A DNA stretch of 64,000 bases from an uncultured Rhodospirillales bacterium (GTDB taxonomy: Bacteria > Pseudomonadota > Alphaproteobacteria > ATCC43930 > CGMCC-115725), in contig CAIKMD010000002.1 in assembly GCA_903828515.1 (NCBI GenBank), positions 744,001 through 808,000 of the forward strand. Direction: 5' to 3'. This document shows positions 27,656-37,369 of this stretch, piece by piece. The notes beneath the pieces were generated by a model. The model worked only from the letters and a program-made list of their open reading frames with translations, did not search any database and was not told the DNA's origin. Numbering within the stretch: the stretch's first letter is position 1; each line of letters opens with the position of its first letter. The translations under genes were made by a program, and so were the position numbers.

Positions 27656-30037
27656 GTGCGTGTGAGAGGCGTGGTCTTGCTCGTCCTGCTGGCGCTCCCT
27701 GCCGGCGGAGCGGCACGGGCCGACGACCCCGCCGTGAGAAACCGCTGCGAGAACCTCGATATCGGCGCCTGCACGGCGCTCATCCGAGCCGGCGACATGA
27801 CGCCGCATAACCTGGCAATCGCCTACTTCAATCGGGGCTTCGCGCATTATCAGGGCCGCGATTACAACAACGCCATCGTCGACCTCGACCAGGCCGTTCA
27901 TCTCGATCCGGCCAATGCCGGGGCATTCCATTGGCTCGGCGCGGCCTATGGCGCGGCAGGAGACCTCGAACACGCGCTCCCGAATCTCGTCAGGGCGAGC
28001 GAACTCGACCCGAAGGCCACCGCGACCCTGGATCTGCTCGGCACCGCCTATATCGACAAGGAAGATTACGCACGGGCGATCGCGAGTTTTTCGCGCTCGA
28101 TCGCGCTTAATCCACGGGAGGCGCCGGCTTTCAACGGGCTTGGTCTCGCCTATGAACGCCAGGCGAAGGACGCCGACGCCATCGCGAATTTCGAGAAAGC
28201 CGTCGCGCTCGATCCGCGGTACACCGACGCGCTCTACCACCTCGGCAACCTCTACGCTCACCTGTTCGCGGGCCCCGATCTTGACCGCGCCATCGCGAAT
28301 TTCCGCAAGGCGATCGCGATCGCGCCGCAACATCGCGACGCGCTGATCGGGCTCGGATCGGCTTTGGATCAAAAAGGGGAATACGAGCCGGCTATCGCCG
28401 CCTATAAAAAGGCGATCGCGCTCGACCCCAAGGATTTTCAGACCATCAACGGGCTGGGGCTCGTTTACGCCGATAGCGGAAAGAACGACCTGGCGATCGC
28501 GACGTTTCGGCAGGCGATTGCGATTTCACCCGACTATGGGGCGGCGCATTACAATCTCGCCATCGCCTATGCGCGGCATCGCGATTACGCGCGCGCCATC
28601 GCGAGTTTCCGCAAGGCGCTCGATCTCAGCACGGTCTATGCCTTCGCGTCGGATGACTTGTTCGAGGTCTATCGCCGGAACGGCGACGAGGCGCGTGCCG
28701 CGGACGATTTTGCGAAACTCGGACCGGCCCATGCCGCCGCGGTCTTCGATCGCTTGGGTGCGATCCACAATTTCAACGGAGAGCCCGACGCGGCGATCGC
28801 GGATTTCAACCGCGCGCTCGCGCTCGATCCGAACAACGCCCGGGCTTATGCCGGCGTCGGCGACGCTCACGCTCATATGGGCGACCACCTGCGCGCCATC
28901 GCCGATTACAAAAAGTCGATCGCACTCGATGCGAGCCAGGCGATGACATTCTATGATCTCGGCAACGCCTATGCCGCGATCGGCGATTTCAACGCGGCCG
29001 TCGCTGCCTATGGCAAGGCCAATGAACTCGATCCCAGCGACGCCAGTTTTTTCATGCTCCGGGGCGACGCCCATGCGGCTTTGCGCGCCTATCGGCCCGC
29101 TCTGGTCGATTACGCGCGCGGTATCTGGGTGTTCTCGGACGAGGTCAGGCAACAAACCGGGCCGGTCCCGGTTTACCTGGGTCTTGTCGTGGTGATGTTC
29201 GCGGCATGGTATCGTTTCCGCCGCTCTTTCTCGGGCGCCGTGCTCAAGGTGCAGCTTCGGGCGGCGCTCACCGCGTTGCGCGCGGTGGCGGCCGGCGCGC
29301 CGCGACTGGTGCTTGGCGGGTTGTTGCCGCTCGTGATCGCCGTCGCCGCAACCGCGTGGAGCGACGCCTATGATCCCGACTGGGATGCGATGTGGCATGC
29401 GGCGGGCGTTTCTCCCGAACTGATTCCCGCCCGCGCCAGCACGATCGTGGCGGGGCTGTGTTACCAGTTTTTTGCCGTGCAGGCGCATCGTGCGGCGAGC
29501 GGCGCGGCATTGACCTGGCGCGGCCTGGCCTCCGCCTATGGCTGGTTCCTGGTTTACGGAACGATGCCGGTCGTCGTCAGCTATCTCGGTCCGATGCTGA
29601 GCGGCGTCCTCGTCACCTCGGACCGGCTCATTCTCGGCGTGCCGTTCTGGGCGTTCGGCTCGTGCCTGCGCGTCGTCATTTGCATGGTCGCCGTCAGCGC
29701 CGTCGCGCGTTGTGTTCTGATGCTACCCGCCGCCGCGATCGGCCACGCGGTGTCGCCATTGCGCGCGTTGCGAATGCTGCGCGGCGATGCCTGGCGCTTG
29801 AACACGGTGGTCGCGGGCTTTGCCGTGTTCGGCGTCGGATTGAAATGGGCGCTGGAGCAGGGCGCAACGCGATTGCCCGAAACCTGGCGTGCCATCGGCG
29901 ACGCGACGGCCGTGCAGGTCTCGCTTTATCTGGCGACCGCGCTGATCGCCGCTGCCTTGACCTTGTTTTACCGCGAGCGCGTCGCGGCAACGACGGACGA
30001 AAGCATCCACCGCACCGCGAGCCCGGCTTTGGCTTAG
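27656..30037 (+). CDS. TPR-repeat protein fused to a polytopic membrane domain
   Basis: About 793 aa from the GTG at 27656, which has a GGGGA site 6 nt upstream; no in-frame ATG gives a sensible N-terminus. A signal-like segment (VVLLVLLALPAGGAA) is followed by about 13 TPR units up to about residue 500, many ending in ALDP. The last 290 residues hold about six hydrophobic segments (from PVYLGLVVVMFAAWYRF), which I do not recognise. The TPR array is probably periplasmic and might recruit partners to the membrane part. The 3' end overlaps map by 4 bp, convergently. Confidence 0.82.
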   Translation: MRVRGVVLLVLLALPAGGAARADDPAVRNRCENLDIGACTALIRAGDMTPHNLAIAYFNRGFAHYQGRDYNNAIVDLDQAVHLDPANAGAFHWLGAAYGAAGDLEHALPNLVRASELDPKATATLDLLGTAYIDKEDYARAIASFSRSIALNPREAPAFNGLGLAYERQAKDADAIANFEKAVALDPRYTDALYHLGNLYAHLFAGPDLDRAIANFRKAIAIAPQHRDALIGLGSALDQKGEYEPAIAAYKKAIALDPKDFQTINGLGLVYADSGKNDLAIATFRQAIAISPDYGAAHYNLAIAYARHRDYARAIASFRKALDLSTVYAFASDDLFEVYRRNGDEARAADDFAKLGPAHAAAVFDRLGAIHNFNGEPDAAIADFNRALALDPNNARAYAGVGDAHAHMGDHLRAIADYKKSIALDASQAMTFYDLGNAYAAIGDFNAAVAAYGKANELDPSDASFFMLRGDAHAALRAYRPALVDYARGIWVFSDEVRQQTGPVPVYLGLVVVMFAAWYRFRRSFSGAVLKVQLRAALTALRAVAAGAPRLVLGGLLPLVIAVAATAWSDAYDPDWDAMWHAAGVSPELIPARASTIVAGLCYQFFAVQAHRAASGAALTWRGLASAYGWFLVYGTMPVVVSYLGPMLSGVLVTSDRLILGVPFWAFGSCLRVVICMVAVSAVARCVLMLPAAAIGHAVSPLRALRMLRGDAWRLNTVVAGFAVFGVGLKWALEQGATRLPETWRAIGDATAVQVSLYLATALIAAALTLFYRERVAATTDESIHRTASPALA

Positions 30038-30867
30038 ACGTAAGGCGGCTGGGTATAACCCTTGGGCGAGAGCGTGAAGATCTCGTGGCCCGTGGCGGTG
30101 ACGCCGATCGAGTGCTCGAACTGCGCCGAGAGGGACTTGTCGCGGGTGACCGCGGTCCAGCCGTCGGACAGCACCTTCACGTCGAAGGCGCCGGCATTGA
30201 TCATCGGCTCGATGGTGAAGAACATGCCTTCGCGCAGTTTGGCGCCATGGCCCGGCGTGCCGTAATGGACGATCGACGGCGCGTCGTGGAACACGCGGCC
30301 AAGGCCGTGGCCGCAGAAATCGCGCACGATCGAATAGCGATGGCTTTCGGCGAAGACCTGAATCGCGTGGCCGATATCGCCGAGCGTGGCGCCGGGCTTC
30401 ACCACCGCGATGCCGCGCATCATCGCCTCGTAGGTGACCTCGACCAGTTTGCGCGCCTTGACCGGCACGCGGTCGCCGACGAGGAACATGCGGCTGGTAT
30501 CGCCGTGCCAGCCGTCGACGATCACGGTGATGTCGAGATTGACGATGTCGCCTTCCTCGAGCTTGCGCTCGCCGGGAATACCGTGACAGACGACGTGGTT
30601 GATCGACGTGCAGATCGAGCGCGGGAAGCCGCGATAATTGAGCGGGGCTGGGATCGCGCCGTGCTCGACGATGAAGCCGTGGCACAGCCGGTCGAGCTTG
30701 TCGGTGGTGACGCCCGGAACGACATAAGGGGTGATGAAGTCGAGCACTTCCGCGCCCAGTCTGCCGGCTTTGCGCATGCCCTCGAAATCGGCGGCGGTGT
30801 GGATCTTGATCCGCCGTTCCTCGGGACCGAGACGCTCCTCGACGGGGGCGGTTTGGGGTTGGTTCAT
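30034..30867 (-). CDS. map: Type I methionine aminopeptidase
   Basis: 277 aa. It removes the N-terminal methionine from nascent proteins. The five metal ligands are found in expected contexts: the NLDITVIVDGWHGDTSRMF region (two Asp), the HGLGR segment (His), the FTIEP motif (Glu) and a late Glu in AQFEHSIGVT. An N-terminal extension of about 20 residues precedes the pita-bread domain. The ATG at 30867 is chosen as the start nearest to the conserved domain. Confidence 0.96.
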   Translation of the reverse strand: MNQPQTAPVEERLGPEERRIKIHTAADFEGMRKAGRLGAEVLDFITPYVVPGVTTDKLDRLCHGFIVEHGAIPAPLNYRGFPRSICTSINHVVCHGIPGERKLEEGDIVNLDITVIVDGWHGDTSRMFLVGDRVPVKARKLVEVTYEAMMRGIAVVKPGATLGDIGHAIQVFAESHRYSIVRDFCGHGLGRVFHDAPSIVHYGTPGHGAKLREGMFFTIEPMINAGAFDVKVLSDGWTAVTRDKSLSAQFEHSIGVTATGHEIFTLSPKGYTQPPYV

Positions 30868-30982
30868 GGGGGTGTTCGTATTCCTTTTGCGGGCGGGCGG
30901 CAAGCATCCCCATTGCGGGAGCCCGGCGTCGCGCCGTAATTTGGTTGCTTCATGTGGTGACGCAAAATCGGGAGAGAAGAGC

Positions 30983-31732
30983 GTGAGCGCCGAAAAAGAC
31001 GTCACCGCCTGTATCCTTATCATCGGCAACGAAATCCTTTCGGGCCGGACCCAGGATTTGAACCTGGCCTATATCGCGAAGGGTCTTGGGGAGGTGGGAG
31101 TCACGCTGAAGGAAGCGCGCGTCATTCCCGATATCGAGGCGACGATCATCGCCGTCGTCAACGAGCTGCGCGCCAAATACGATTACCTCTTCACCACGGG
31201 CGGGATTGGCCCGACCCATGACGACATCACCTCGGAATGCATCGCCAAGGCGTTCGGCGTGCCATGGACGGTTCACCCCGACGCGCACAAGCACTTCCTC
31301 AATTTCTACGCACCGGGTGAATTGAACGAGGCGCGGATGCGGATGGCGCACACGCCCGAGGGCGCGACGCTCGTCTACAACCCGGTGTCGCGGGCGCCGG
31401 GTTTCCGGATGGGCAACGTCTATACCTTCGCCGGCATTCCGCGCGTGATGCAGGGCATGTTCGACGGCATTCGGGGCGAGCTGAAGGGTGGCAAGCCGAT
31501 GCAGTCGCGCACCGTCGGCACCTCGCTGGCCGAAGGCGTGCTCGCCAAGGGCCTTGGCGAGATTCAAAGCCGCTACGACGATGTCGAGATCGGCTCCTAT
31601 CCGATCATGCGGCGCGGCACATTCGGGGTGAACCTCGTGCTGCGCGGACGCGATGAGGCGCGGCTGGCGGTGGCGGCGAAGGAAGTCGCGGCGATGGTGC
31701 GCGCGCTGGGCGATACGCCCGTCGAAGAATAG
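30983..31732 (+). CDS. CinA-like molybdopterin-binding domain protein
   Basis: 249 aa from the GTG at 30983, with GGAGAG upstream. The MoCF_biosynth (MoaB/MogA-like) fold is clear: ILIIGNEILSGRTQDLN, TTGGIGPTHDD and FAGIPRVMQGMF. It is the N-terminal COG1058 half of CinA without the C-terminal amidohydrolase domain. In full-length CinA this half acts as an ADP-ribose or nucleotide pyrophosphatase; that activity is not proven for the short form. It is divergent from map and convergent with the protease gene. Confidence 0.88.
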   Translation: MSAEKDVTACILIIGNEILSGRTQDLNLAYIAKGLGEVGVTLKEARVIPDIEATIIAVVNELRAKYDYLFTTGGIGPTHDDITSECIAKAFGVPWTVHPDAHKHFLNFYAPGELNEARMRMAHTPEGATLVYNPVSRAPGFRMGNVYTFAGIPRVMQGMFDGIRGELKGGKPMQSRTVGTSLAEGVLAKGLGEIQSRYDDVEIGSYPIMRRGTFGVNLVLRGRDEARLAVAAKEVAAMVRALGDTPVEE

Positions 31733-31735
31733 CGC

Positions 31736-32659
31736 TTACGAACGCGGTACGATCTTGATCGCGTCGTCCGCCGGCACGCAGTAGGTTTTTGCGATCCGAG
31801 AATTCGCGGCCAGCGCATTGGCGACGCGGTCGAGCACCACGGTCTTTCCAGCGATCTCGGCCACCGGCGCCCGATGCCCGGCGGAGGCGAGCAGCGGGAC
31901 ATCCTGTTGCGCCGCGCGGATGATCTCGGGGGCGACCGTATAATTCCGTCCGCGCCGCACCGAGGCCGCGACGATGACGCCGATGACTTTGCCGTCGCCG
32001 TCGAACATCGGCCCACCGCTCATGCCCTGAATCGTGTCGAGATCGGCCGGATAGCGGCCGATCTCGGCCCAGGCCACGACCGGCCCCACGCCCGATAGAT
32101 GTCCGGCCAACCGCATCCGGGCGCGGCCCATGACCCGATCCGCTGTGGCGCCGAGCCGTCCATGCGGATAACCGAACGAGAAGCCGGTCTGGTCCTCGCG
32201 CAACGGTTCGTCCGAGATCTGAAGATCGGCCTCCGGTGCTGCCCTGGTCTGGATCACCGCTAGATCAGCATCGGGATGCAAGTAGCTGATTTTTGCAGAA
32301 ATATTATGACCGTTCACAGACAGAGTGAGGCGGTCGCATTCGTCGTTGGCGACGTGGCGCGCGGTCAGCCACACGCCGTCGGCGACCGGGAACGAGGTAC
32401 CGATCTCGATCATGTTCGACGGTATGTCCTCGACGTCGACGCTGAACAACGGATCGCCGGGGCCGGCGGCGGGCAACGGACGGCCGACCCGCTCGGGCGA
32501 CGGTTCCGGCGCAACCGACGACGGCGGCGTTTGCGATTCGTCCGGAAGCGGACGGCGCCCGACCGAAGGGTCGAAGGTCACCGATGAAAATTGTCCGGAT
32601 ATCGCCGCGAACAAACCGAACAGCACGAGCGCGATGACGATGCGGTCGAGGCGAGTCAT
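31736..32659 (-). CDS. Trypsin-like serine protease, membrane-anchored
   Basis: 307 aa. An N-terminal hydrophobic anchor (VIALVLFGLFAAISG) and a Pro-rich linker precede a chymotrypsin-fold domain. The triad is visible: His in LTARHVAND, Asp in HPDADLAVI and Ser in QGMSGGPMF. There is no PDZ domain, so it is not a typical DegP/DegS. The active domain is expected in the periplasm. The substrate is unknown. Confidence 0.86.
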   Translation of the reverse strand: MTRLDRIVIALVLFGLFAAISGQFSSVTFDPSVGRRPLPDESQTPPSSVAPEPSPERVGRPLPAAGPGDPLFSVDVEDIPSNMIEIGTSFPVADGVWLTARHVANDECDRLTLSVNGHNISAKISYLHPDADLAVIQTRAAPEADLQISDEPLREDQTGFSFGYPHGRLGATADRVMGRARMRLAGHLSGVGPVVAWAEIGRYPADLDTIQGMSGGPMFDGDGKVIGVIVAASVRRGRNYTVAPEIIRAAQQDVPLLASAGHRAPVAEIAGKTVVLDRVANALAANSRIAKTYCVPADDAIKIVPRS

Positions 32660-32673
32660 CGATCGTTATCCGA

Positions 32674-33087
32674 TCAGCCCGACATCGCCGCCGCGTTGAG
32701 GAGTCCGGCAACGATCTGTCCGGTGGCGAGGATGAGCGCCGGACCGGCCTCGCCGCGCTCGATCGAACGCGGCAGGTCGCGAATGAGAACGGCGACGACC
32801 GCGAAGGCGATGAGTTGAAGGATCACCGTGACGACGCCCCAGAGTACGATGTCGGGTACGCTCACGCTGTGCGCCATCATCGCGGCTAGCGGAATGCCGA
32901 GCGCCAACATCTCACCGGCGAGGACGATTGCCGCGGCGATATTGCCGGAACGAATGAGTTGAATTTCGCGATAGGGCGTCACGGCAACGTAGATCGCGAG
33001 GCCGGCGAAGAACAGGCCGGTCGTCGTCGCCAGATGGACGAGCAGGACAGGAAATCCGGCGAGGACGCTGTACCAAGCTGCAATCAC
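32674..33087 (-). CDS. DUF350 membrane protein
   Basis: 137 aa with four hydrophobic segments. The family pattern is clear: YVAVTPYREIQLIRSGNIAAAIVLAG, then PLAAMMAHSVSVPDIVLWG and a final GLLNAAAMSG. I start it at the GTG at 33087 because GGAGG lies 5 nt upstream on the minus strand. DUF350 proteins are uncharacterised inner-membrane proteins. It is 14 bp from the protease gene on the same strand and divergent from pyrH. Confidence 0.88.
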   Translation of the reverse strand: MIAAWYSVLAGFPVLLVHLATTTGLFFAGLAIYVAVTPYREIQLIRSGNIAAAIVLAGEMLALGIPLAAMMAHSVSVPDIVLWGVVTVILQLIAFAVVAVLIRDLPRSIERGEAGPALILATGQIVAGLLNAAAMSG

Positions 33088-33213
33088 AAAAACCTCCACC
33101 GGACCGGTCGTAACCCTATCATCGGCAGGACGGCGCGACAACGCGGCCCCGAGTCGTGTTCGCCGAGGGCGAGGGGATGCAGAGCGGCGCGTTGTCCTGT
33201 ATGATCCGGCCCC

Positions 33214-33945
33214 ATGTCGGCACCACCCAAATACAAGCGCGTGCTCCTGAAGCTCAGCGGCGAAGCGCTGATGGGGAATCAGGGCTATGGCCTCGATCCC
33301 GAAATGATCGCGCAGATCGCCGGCGAGGTTCAATCGGTTCACGCGCTGGGCGTGCAGGTCGCGCTGGTTGTCGGCGGCGGCAACATCTTTCGCGGCCTTG
33401 CCGGCACCGCCGGCGGCATGGAACGCGCGACCGGCGACTACATGGGGATGCTGGCGACGATCATCAACGCGCTGGCGATGCAGAGCGCGCTCGAGCGTCT
33501 CGGCGTGCAGACGCGGGTGATGTCGGCGATCCCGATGCAGACCGTGTGCGAGCCCTATATCCGCCGCCGCGCGATCCGTCACATGGAGAAAGGCCGCGCG
33601 GTGATTTTCGCCGCTGGCACCGGCAATCCGTTCTTCACCACCGATACGGCGGCGGCGCTGCGCGCCTCCGAAACCGAGTGCGAAGCCTTGCTGAAGGCGA
33701 CCAAGGTCGACGGCGTCTACAGCGCCGATCCGAAGAAGGATCCGACTGCCGAGCGCTACGACCGTCTCAACTACATGGAAGTGCTGACGCGCGACCTCCA
33801 GGTCATGGACGCGGCGGCGATTTCACTGGCGCGTGAGAACCGGATTCCGATCTTGGTCTTCTCGATCTACGACAAGGGTGGTTTTGCCGATGTCGTTTCC
33901 GGCAAGGGACGCTTCACCATCGTTACCGAAGAAGGGATGCCATGA
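33214..33945 (+). CDS. pyrH: UMP kinase
   Basis: 243 aa. It phosphorylates UMP to UDP. The amino-acid-kinase motifs [12 protein letters not shown] at the N-terminus, [10 protein letters not shown] and [18 protein letters not shown] are present. Length is typical. The stop overlaps the frr start by 4 bp, which begins the pyrH-frr-uppS-cdsA run. Confidence 0.97.
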   Translation: MSAPPKYKRVLLKLSGEALMGNQGYGLDPEMIAQIAGEVQSVHALGVQVALVVGGGNIFRGLAGTAGGMERATGDYMGMLATIINALAMQSALERLGVQTRVMSAIPMQTVCEPYIRRRAIRHMEKGRAVIFAAGTGNPFFTTDTAAALRASETECEALLKATKVDGVYSADPKKDPTAERYDRLNYMEVLTRDLQVMDAAAISLARENRIPILVFSIYDKGGFADVVSGKGRFTIVTEEGMP

Positions 33946-34502
33946 GCGAAGACAAGATCGTTTCCGATCTGCGCCGTCGCATGGAAGGTGCCATCGACGT
34001 GCTCAGGAAGGAATTCGCCGGTCTGCGGACCGGGCGAGCCTCGGCCAATCTGCTCGATCCGATTCAGGTCGAGGCCTACGGCAACAAAGTGCCGTTGCAG
34101 CAGGTCGGCTCGGTCAGCGTGCCGGAGCCGCGCCTCCTGCTCGTCCAGGTCTGGGACAAGGCCAACGTGAAGGCGACGGAGAAGGCGATCCGCGACGCGG
34201 GGCTCGGCCTCAATCCGCAAGCCGACGGCCAGACCGTGCGCGTGCCGGTGCCCGATCTCTCCGAGGAGCGTCGCAAGGAACTCACCAAGGTCGCGGCGAA
34301 ATATACCGAACAGGCGCGCGTCTCGGTGCGCAACGTGCGGCGCGACGGGCTCGACCTGCTGAAGAAGCAGGAGAAAGACGGCACGATCTCGCAGGATCAG
34401 CAGCGCAAGCTCGACAAAGAGATTCAGACGTTGACCGATGCGACGATCAAGCGCGTCGACGATCTGCTGGCGTCGAAAGACAGGGAGATACTTCAGGTCT
34501 GA
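33942..34502 (+). CDS. frr: Ribosome recycling factor
   Basis: 186 aa, within one residue of the usual length. The conserved [20 protein letters not shown] and the late [17 protein letters not shown] segments identify it. With EF-G it splits the post-termination ribosome. It overlaps pyrH by 4 bp and uppS by one base (TGATG). Confidence 0.98.
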   Translation: MSEDKIVSDLRRRMEGAIDVLRKEFAGLRTGRASANLLDPIQVEAYGNKVPLQQVGSVSVPEPRLLLVQVWDKANVKATEKAIRDAGLGLNPQADGQTVRVPVPDLSEERRKELTKVAAKYTEQARVSVRNVRRDGLDLLKKQEKDGTISQDQQRKLDKEIQTLTDATIKRVDDLLASKDREILQV

Positions 34503-35239
34503 TGGTGGAGGAGCTGCGTTCCGCTGCGCCGGCGCCGCCGGCGCATGTCGCGATCATCATGGACGGCAATGGGCGCTGGGCCAAGGCGCGCGGCCTGCCG
34601 CGCATCGCCGGGCATCGCCGCGGCGCCGAAGCCGTGCGCCGCACCATCGAGGCCTCGGTCGAATGCGGCGTGTCGTATCTGACTCTGTTCGGCTTCTCGT
34701 CGGAGAATTGGCGCCGCCCAACCGGCGAGGTCGACGAATTGATGGGATTGCTGCGCGTGTATCTGCGCGGCGAGATCGCCGAATTGCACAGTCAGGGCGT
34801 GCGCGTGCGGATCATCGGTGATCGCGCGCGCCTGGCACCCGACATCGTCACGCTGATCAACAACGCCGAGGCGCTGACCAATGAGAACCGGCGGCTCACC
34901 CTCGTGGTCGCGCTGTCTTATGGCGGGCGCGACGACATCGTCTACGCCGCGCGCCGCATTGCCGAGGAAGTCGCTGCCGGTCGCCTGTCGCCCGAGGCGA
35001 TCGACGAAAATCTGTTCAGCGGCTACCTGCGCACGGCGGGCATTCCCGATCCCGATCTCCTGATCCGTACCAGCGGCGAACAGCGCATCAGCAATTTCCT
35101 GCTCTGGCAATCGGCCTATACCGAACTCGTCTACACCGACACGCTCTGGCCCGACTTCGCCAAGAGCGACCTCGAACAGGCGTTGCGCGATTTCCAGGGC
35201 CGCGAACGCCGTTACGGCGCCTCCGCCGGCTCGGGTTGA
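34502..35239 (+). CDS. uppS: Isoprenyl (undecaprenyl) diphosphate synthase
   Basis: 245 aa. It makes the C55 lipid carrier for peptidoglycan and other envelope polymers. The catalytic Asp21 is in [14 protein letters not shown]. The downstream [10 protein letters not shown], and the late [18 protein letters not shown] with [14 protein letters not shown], are signatures of cis-prenyltransferases. It starts on the last base of the frr stop. Confidence 0.97.
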   Translation: MVEELRSAAPAPPAHVAIIMDGNGRWAKARGLPRIAGHRRGAEAVRRTIEASVECGVSYLTLFGFSSENWRRPTGEVDELMGLLRVYLRGEIAELHSQGVRVRIIGDRARLAPDIVTLINNAEALTNENRRLTLVVALSYGGRDDIVYAARRIAEEVAAGRLSPEAIDENLFSGYLRTAGIPDPDLLIRTSGEQRISNFLLWQSAYTELVYTDTLWPDFAKSDLEQALRDFQGRERRYGASAGSG

Positions 35240-35303
35240 ACCGGTCATACCGGACGTTTCAAAATCGCCGAGCACGCTGACGCTGCGGATCATCTCCGCC
35301 GCG

Positions 35304-36077
35304 GTGCTGGCGCCGTTGGCGCTCGGGGTGGTCTGGCTCGGCGGTGTCTGGCTGATCGCGATGGTGGCGCTGGCCGCGTCGGGCATGGGATGGGAATGGA
35401 CGCGGCTTTCCGGCGGCGCGGCGCAGGGGCGGGTCGGCGTGCTGGCCGCGCTCATCATCACCGTTCTGCTCGCCGGCATCGTGGCCGTCGGGTCCGGTGC
35501 CGACGCACTTGCGCTCGGAATTGCCCTATTGGGTGGTGTGGCGGTATGGGGCGTCGCGGCGGCGCTCGGCGCGCGCAAGCCGATCTGGACCGGGGCGGGC
35601 ACGATTTGGATCGCGTTGCCGTGCATCGCCTTGCTGTGGATCGACGAAGGCGCGCAGGGCGCGATCCTGCTGTTCTGGCTCTTCGCCGTGGTGTGGGCGA
35701 GCGACATCGGCGCCTATGTTTTCGGCCGAAGCCTCGGCGGCCCACGCCTGGCGCCGCGCTATTCGCCGAACAAAACCTGGTCTGGGGCGGTCGGCGGTCT
35801 TATATGTTCGGGACTTGCGGGTCTCGCGGCGGCCTATCTGGCTGGCGCCCATCCCGGTTTCATTGTCGCGGCCAGCGTCCTTTTGTCGGTCGTGGCCCAG
35901 ATCGGCGATCTCGCCGAGTCTCTCGCCAAGCGCACATTCGGGGTTAAGGACTCGGGGGGAATCATCCCGGGTCATGGCGGATTGCTCGACCGCCTCGATT
36001 CGCTGCTGACCGCGGCGCCGGCTTTGGCGCTGCTGATGGGGGCGATCGGCGGGAGCCCTTTGGAGTGGCATCCCTAG
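35304..36077 (+). CDS. cdsA: Phosphatidate cytidylyltransferase
   Basis: At least 257 aa, multi-pass membrane. It makes CDP-diacylglycerol. The family signature near the C-terminus is intact: KRTFGVKDSGGIIPGHGGLLDRLDS. The start is uncertain. The GTG at 35304 is the first standard start codon, but the same frame is open upstream and encodes TLTLRIISAA, which fits the usual family N-terminus, so a non-standard start (for example CTG at 35277 or 35283) is possible. dxr, often found between cdsA and rseP, is absent here. Confidence 0.93.
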   Translation: MLAPLALGVVWLGGVWLIAMVALAASGMGWEWTRLSGGAAQGRVGVLAALIITVLLAGIVAVGSGADALALGIALLGGVAVWGVAAALGARKPIWTGAGTIWIALPCIALLWIDEGAQGAILLFWLFAVVWASDIGAYVFGRSLGGPRLAPRYSPNKTWSGAVGGLICSGLAGLAAAYLAGAHPGFIVAASVLLSVVAQIGDLAESLAKRTFGVKDSGGIIPGHGGLLDRLDSLLTAAPALALLMGAIGGSPLEWHP

Positions 36078-36178
36078 GCTTCCTCTAAGCCCCGGACAAA
36101 TCTAAGCTTTTTTTCATCCCGGCAGGGTCGGTTTTTTTGCTATCCTGCCTCCACGATGGCCTTCAACGGGTTGGTGAT

Positions 36179-37315
36179 ATGGGTTTTCTGACGAGCGGCA
36201 TCGCCTATTACGTGATCTTGTTCCTGGTCGTCCTGACCGTCCTGGTCTTCGTGCACGAACTTGGGCATTACCTGGTGGCGCGGTGGAACGGGGTGCGGAT
36301 CGAGGTGTTCTCGATCGGCTTCGGACCGGAAATCTTCGGCTGGAACGACAAGGCGGGAACGCGCTGGAAGTTCAGCGCGGTGCCGTTGGGCGGTTACGTC
36401 AAGATGTTCGGCGACGCCGATCCGGCGTCGATGCCGTCGAACGATCTGCCGGCGATGACCGAGGAAGAACGCGCGGTATCGTTCCATCACAAGCGCCTGG
36501 GGCAACGCGCCGCGGTTGTCGCGGCCGGACCGATCGCCAATTTCATTTTCGCGATCGTCGTGCTGGCGGCGATGTTCGCCACGGTGGGGCAGCGCTTCAC
36601 GCCGCCCAACGTCGATAAGGTTGTCCCGAACAGCGCCGCCGAAGCGGCCGGCATGAAGGCGGGCGACCGGTTTCTCGCCATCGACGGCTCGAGCGTCGCG
36701 AATTTCGAGGACGTGCAGGGTTTCGTCCGGCTCAATCTCGGCCAGCCGATGCAAATTCGTCTGAAGCGCGGCGACGGCGAGTTGACCGTGGCGGTCACCC
36801 CGACGCTCAGCAAACAGACCGACCGCTTCGGCAACGTCCACGAGTTCGGGGTGCTCGGCGTCGAGAGCCACGAGGTCGAATATGTCCGCCGCAATCCGGC
36901 GAGCGCCCTGATCTACGCGACCGAGGAAACCGCGAGCATCTCGGTCAACACGCTTCAGGCGGTGTGGCAGATGATCATCGGCGCCCGCAGCACCGACGAG
37001 TTGGGTGGTCCGCTGCGCATCGCCCAGATGTCGGGCGAGGTCGCGCAATATGGCTTCGCCGCAGTTCTCGGCTTTATGGCGATTCTCTCGATAAACCTCG
37101 GATTGATCAATCTTTTCCCGATTCCTGTTCTTGACGGCGGACACCTTCTGTTTTATGCCGCTGAGGCCGTTCGCGGCAGGCCTTTGGGTCAGCGTGCGCA
37201 AGAGTACGGGTTCCGATTCGGTCTCGCGCTGGTGCTGACTCTGATGGTCTTTGCGACCTGGAACGACCTCGTTCACCTGAAAGTCGTCGAGTTCCTGAAG
37301 AATCTGGTGACCTGA
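36179..37315 (+). CDS. rseP: RIP metalloprotease RseP
   Basis: 378 aa. It is a site-2 protease that cuts anti-sigma factors in the membrane. HELGH is at residues 26-30 in the first transmembrane segment, a PDZ domain occupies about 115-190, and the second metal motif is in FPIPVLDGGHLL near the C-terminus. It has one PDZ domain rather than the two of E. coli RseP, as is usual in alphaproteobacteria. The ATG at 36179 gives a start in front of the first membrane helix. Confidence 0.95.
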   Translation: MGFLTSGIAYYVILFLVVLTVLVFVHELGHYLVARWNGVRIEVFSIGFGPEIFGWNDKAGTRWKFSAVPLGGYVKMFGDADPASMPSNDLPAMTEEERAVSFHHKRLGQRAAVVAAGPIANFIFAIVVLAAMFATVGQRFTPPNVDKVVPNSAAEAAGMKAGDRFLAIDGSSVANFEDVQGFVRLNLGQPMQIRLKRGDGELTVAVTPTLSKQTDRFGNVHEFGVLGVESHEVEYVRRNPASALIYATEETASISVNTLQAVWQMIIGARSTDELGGPLRIAQMSGEVAQYGFAAVLGFMAILSINLGLINLFPIPVLDGGHLLFYAAEAVRGRPLGQRAQEYGFRFGLALVLTLMVFATWNDLVHLKVVEFLKNLVT

Positions 37316-37369
37316 GAGTTCGATGGGCGGAATGCGGTCTCGGAATTGAGGACGGGACAGGGGGACGGG

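Noticed and set aside
36121-36178. Possible hairpin with T-runs upstream of rseP
   Set aside because: The GGCAGG/CCTGCC arms are only 6 bp and 17 nt apart, and termination between cdsA and rseP is not expected.
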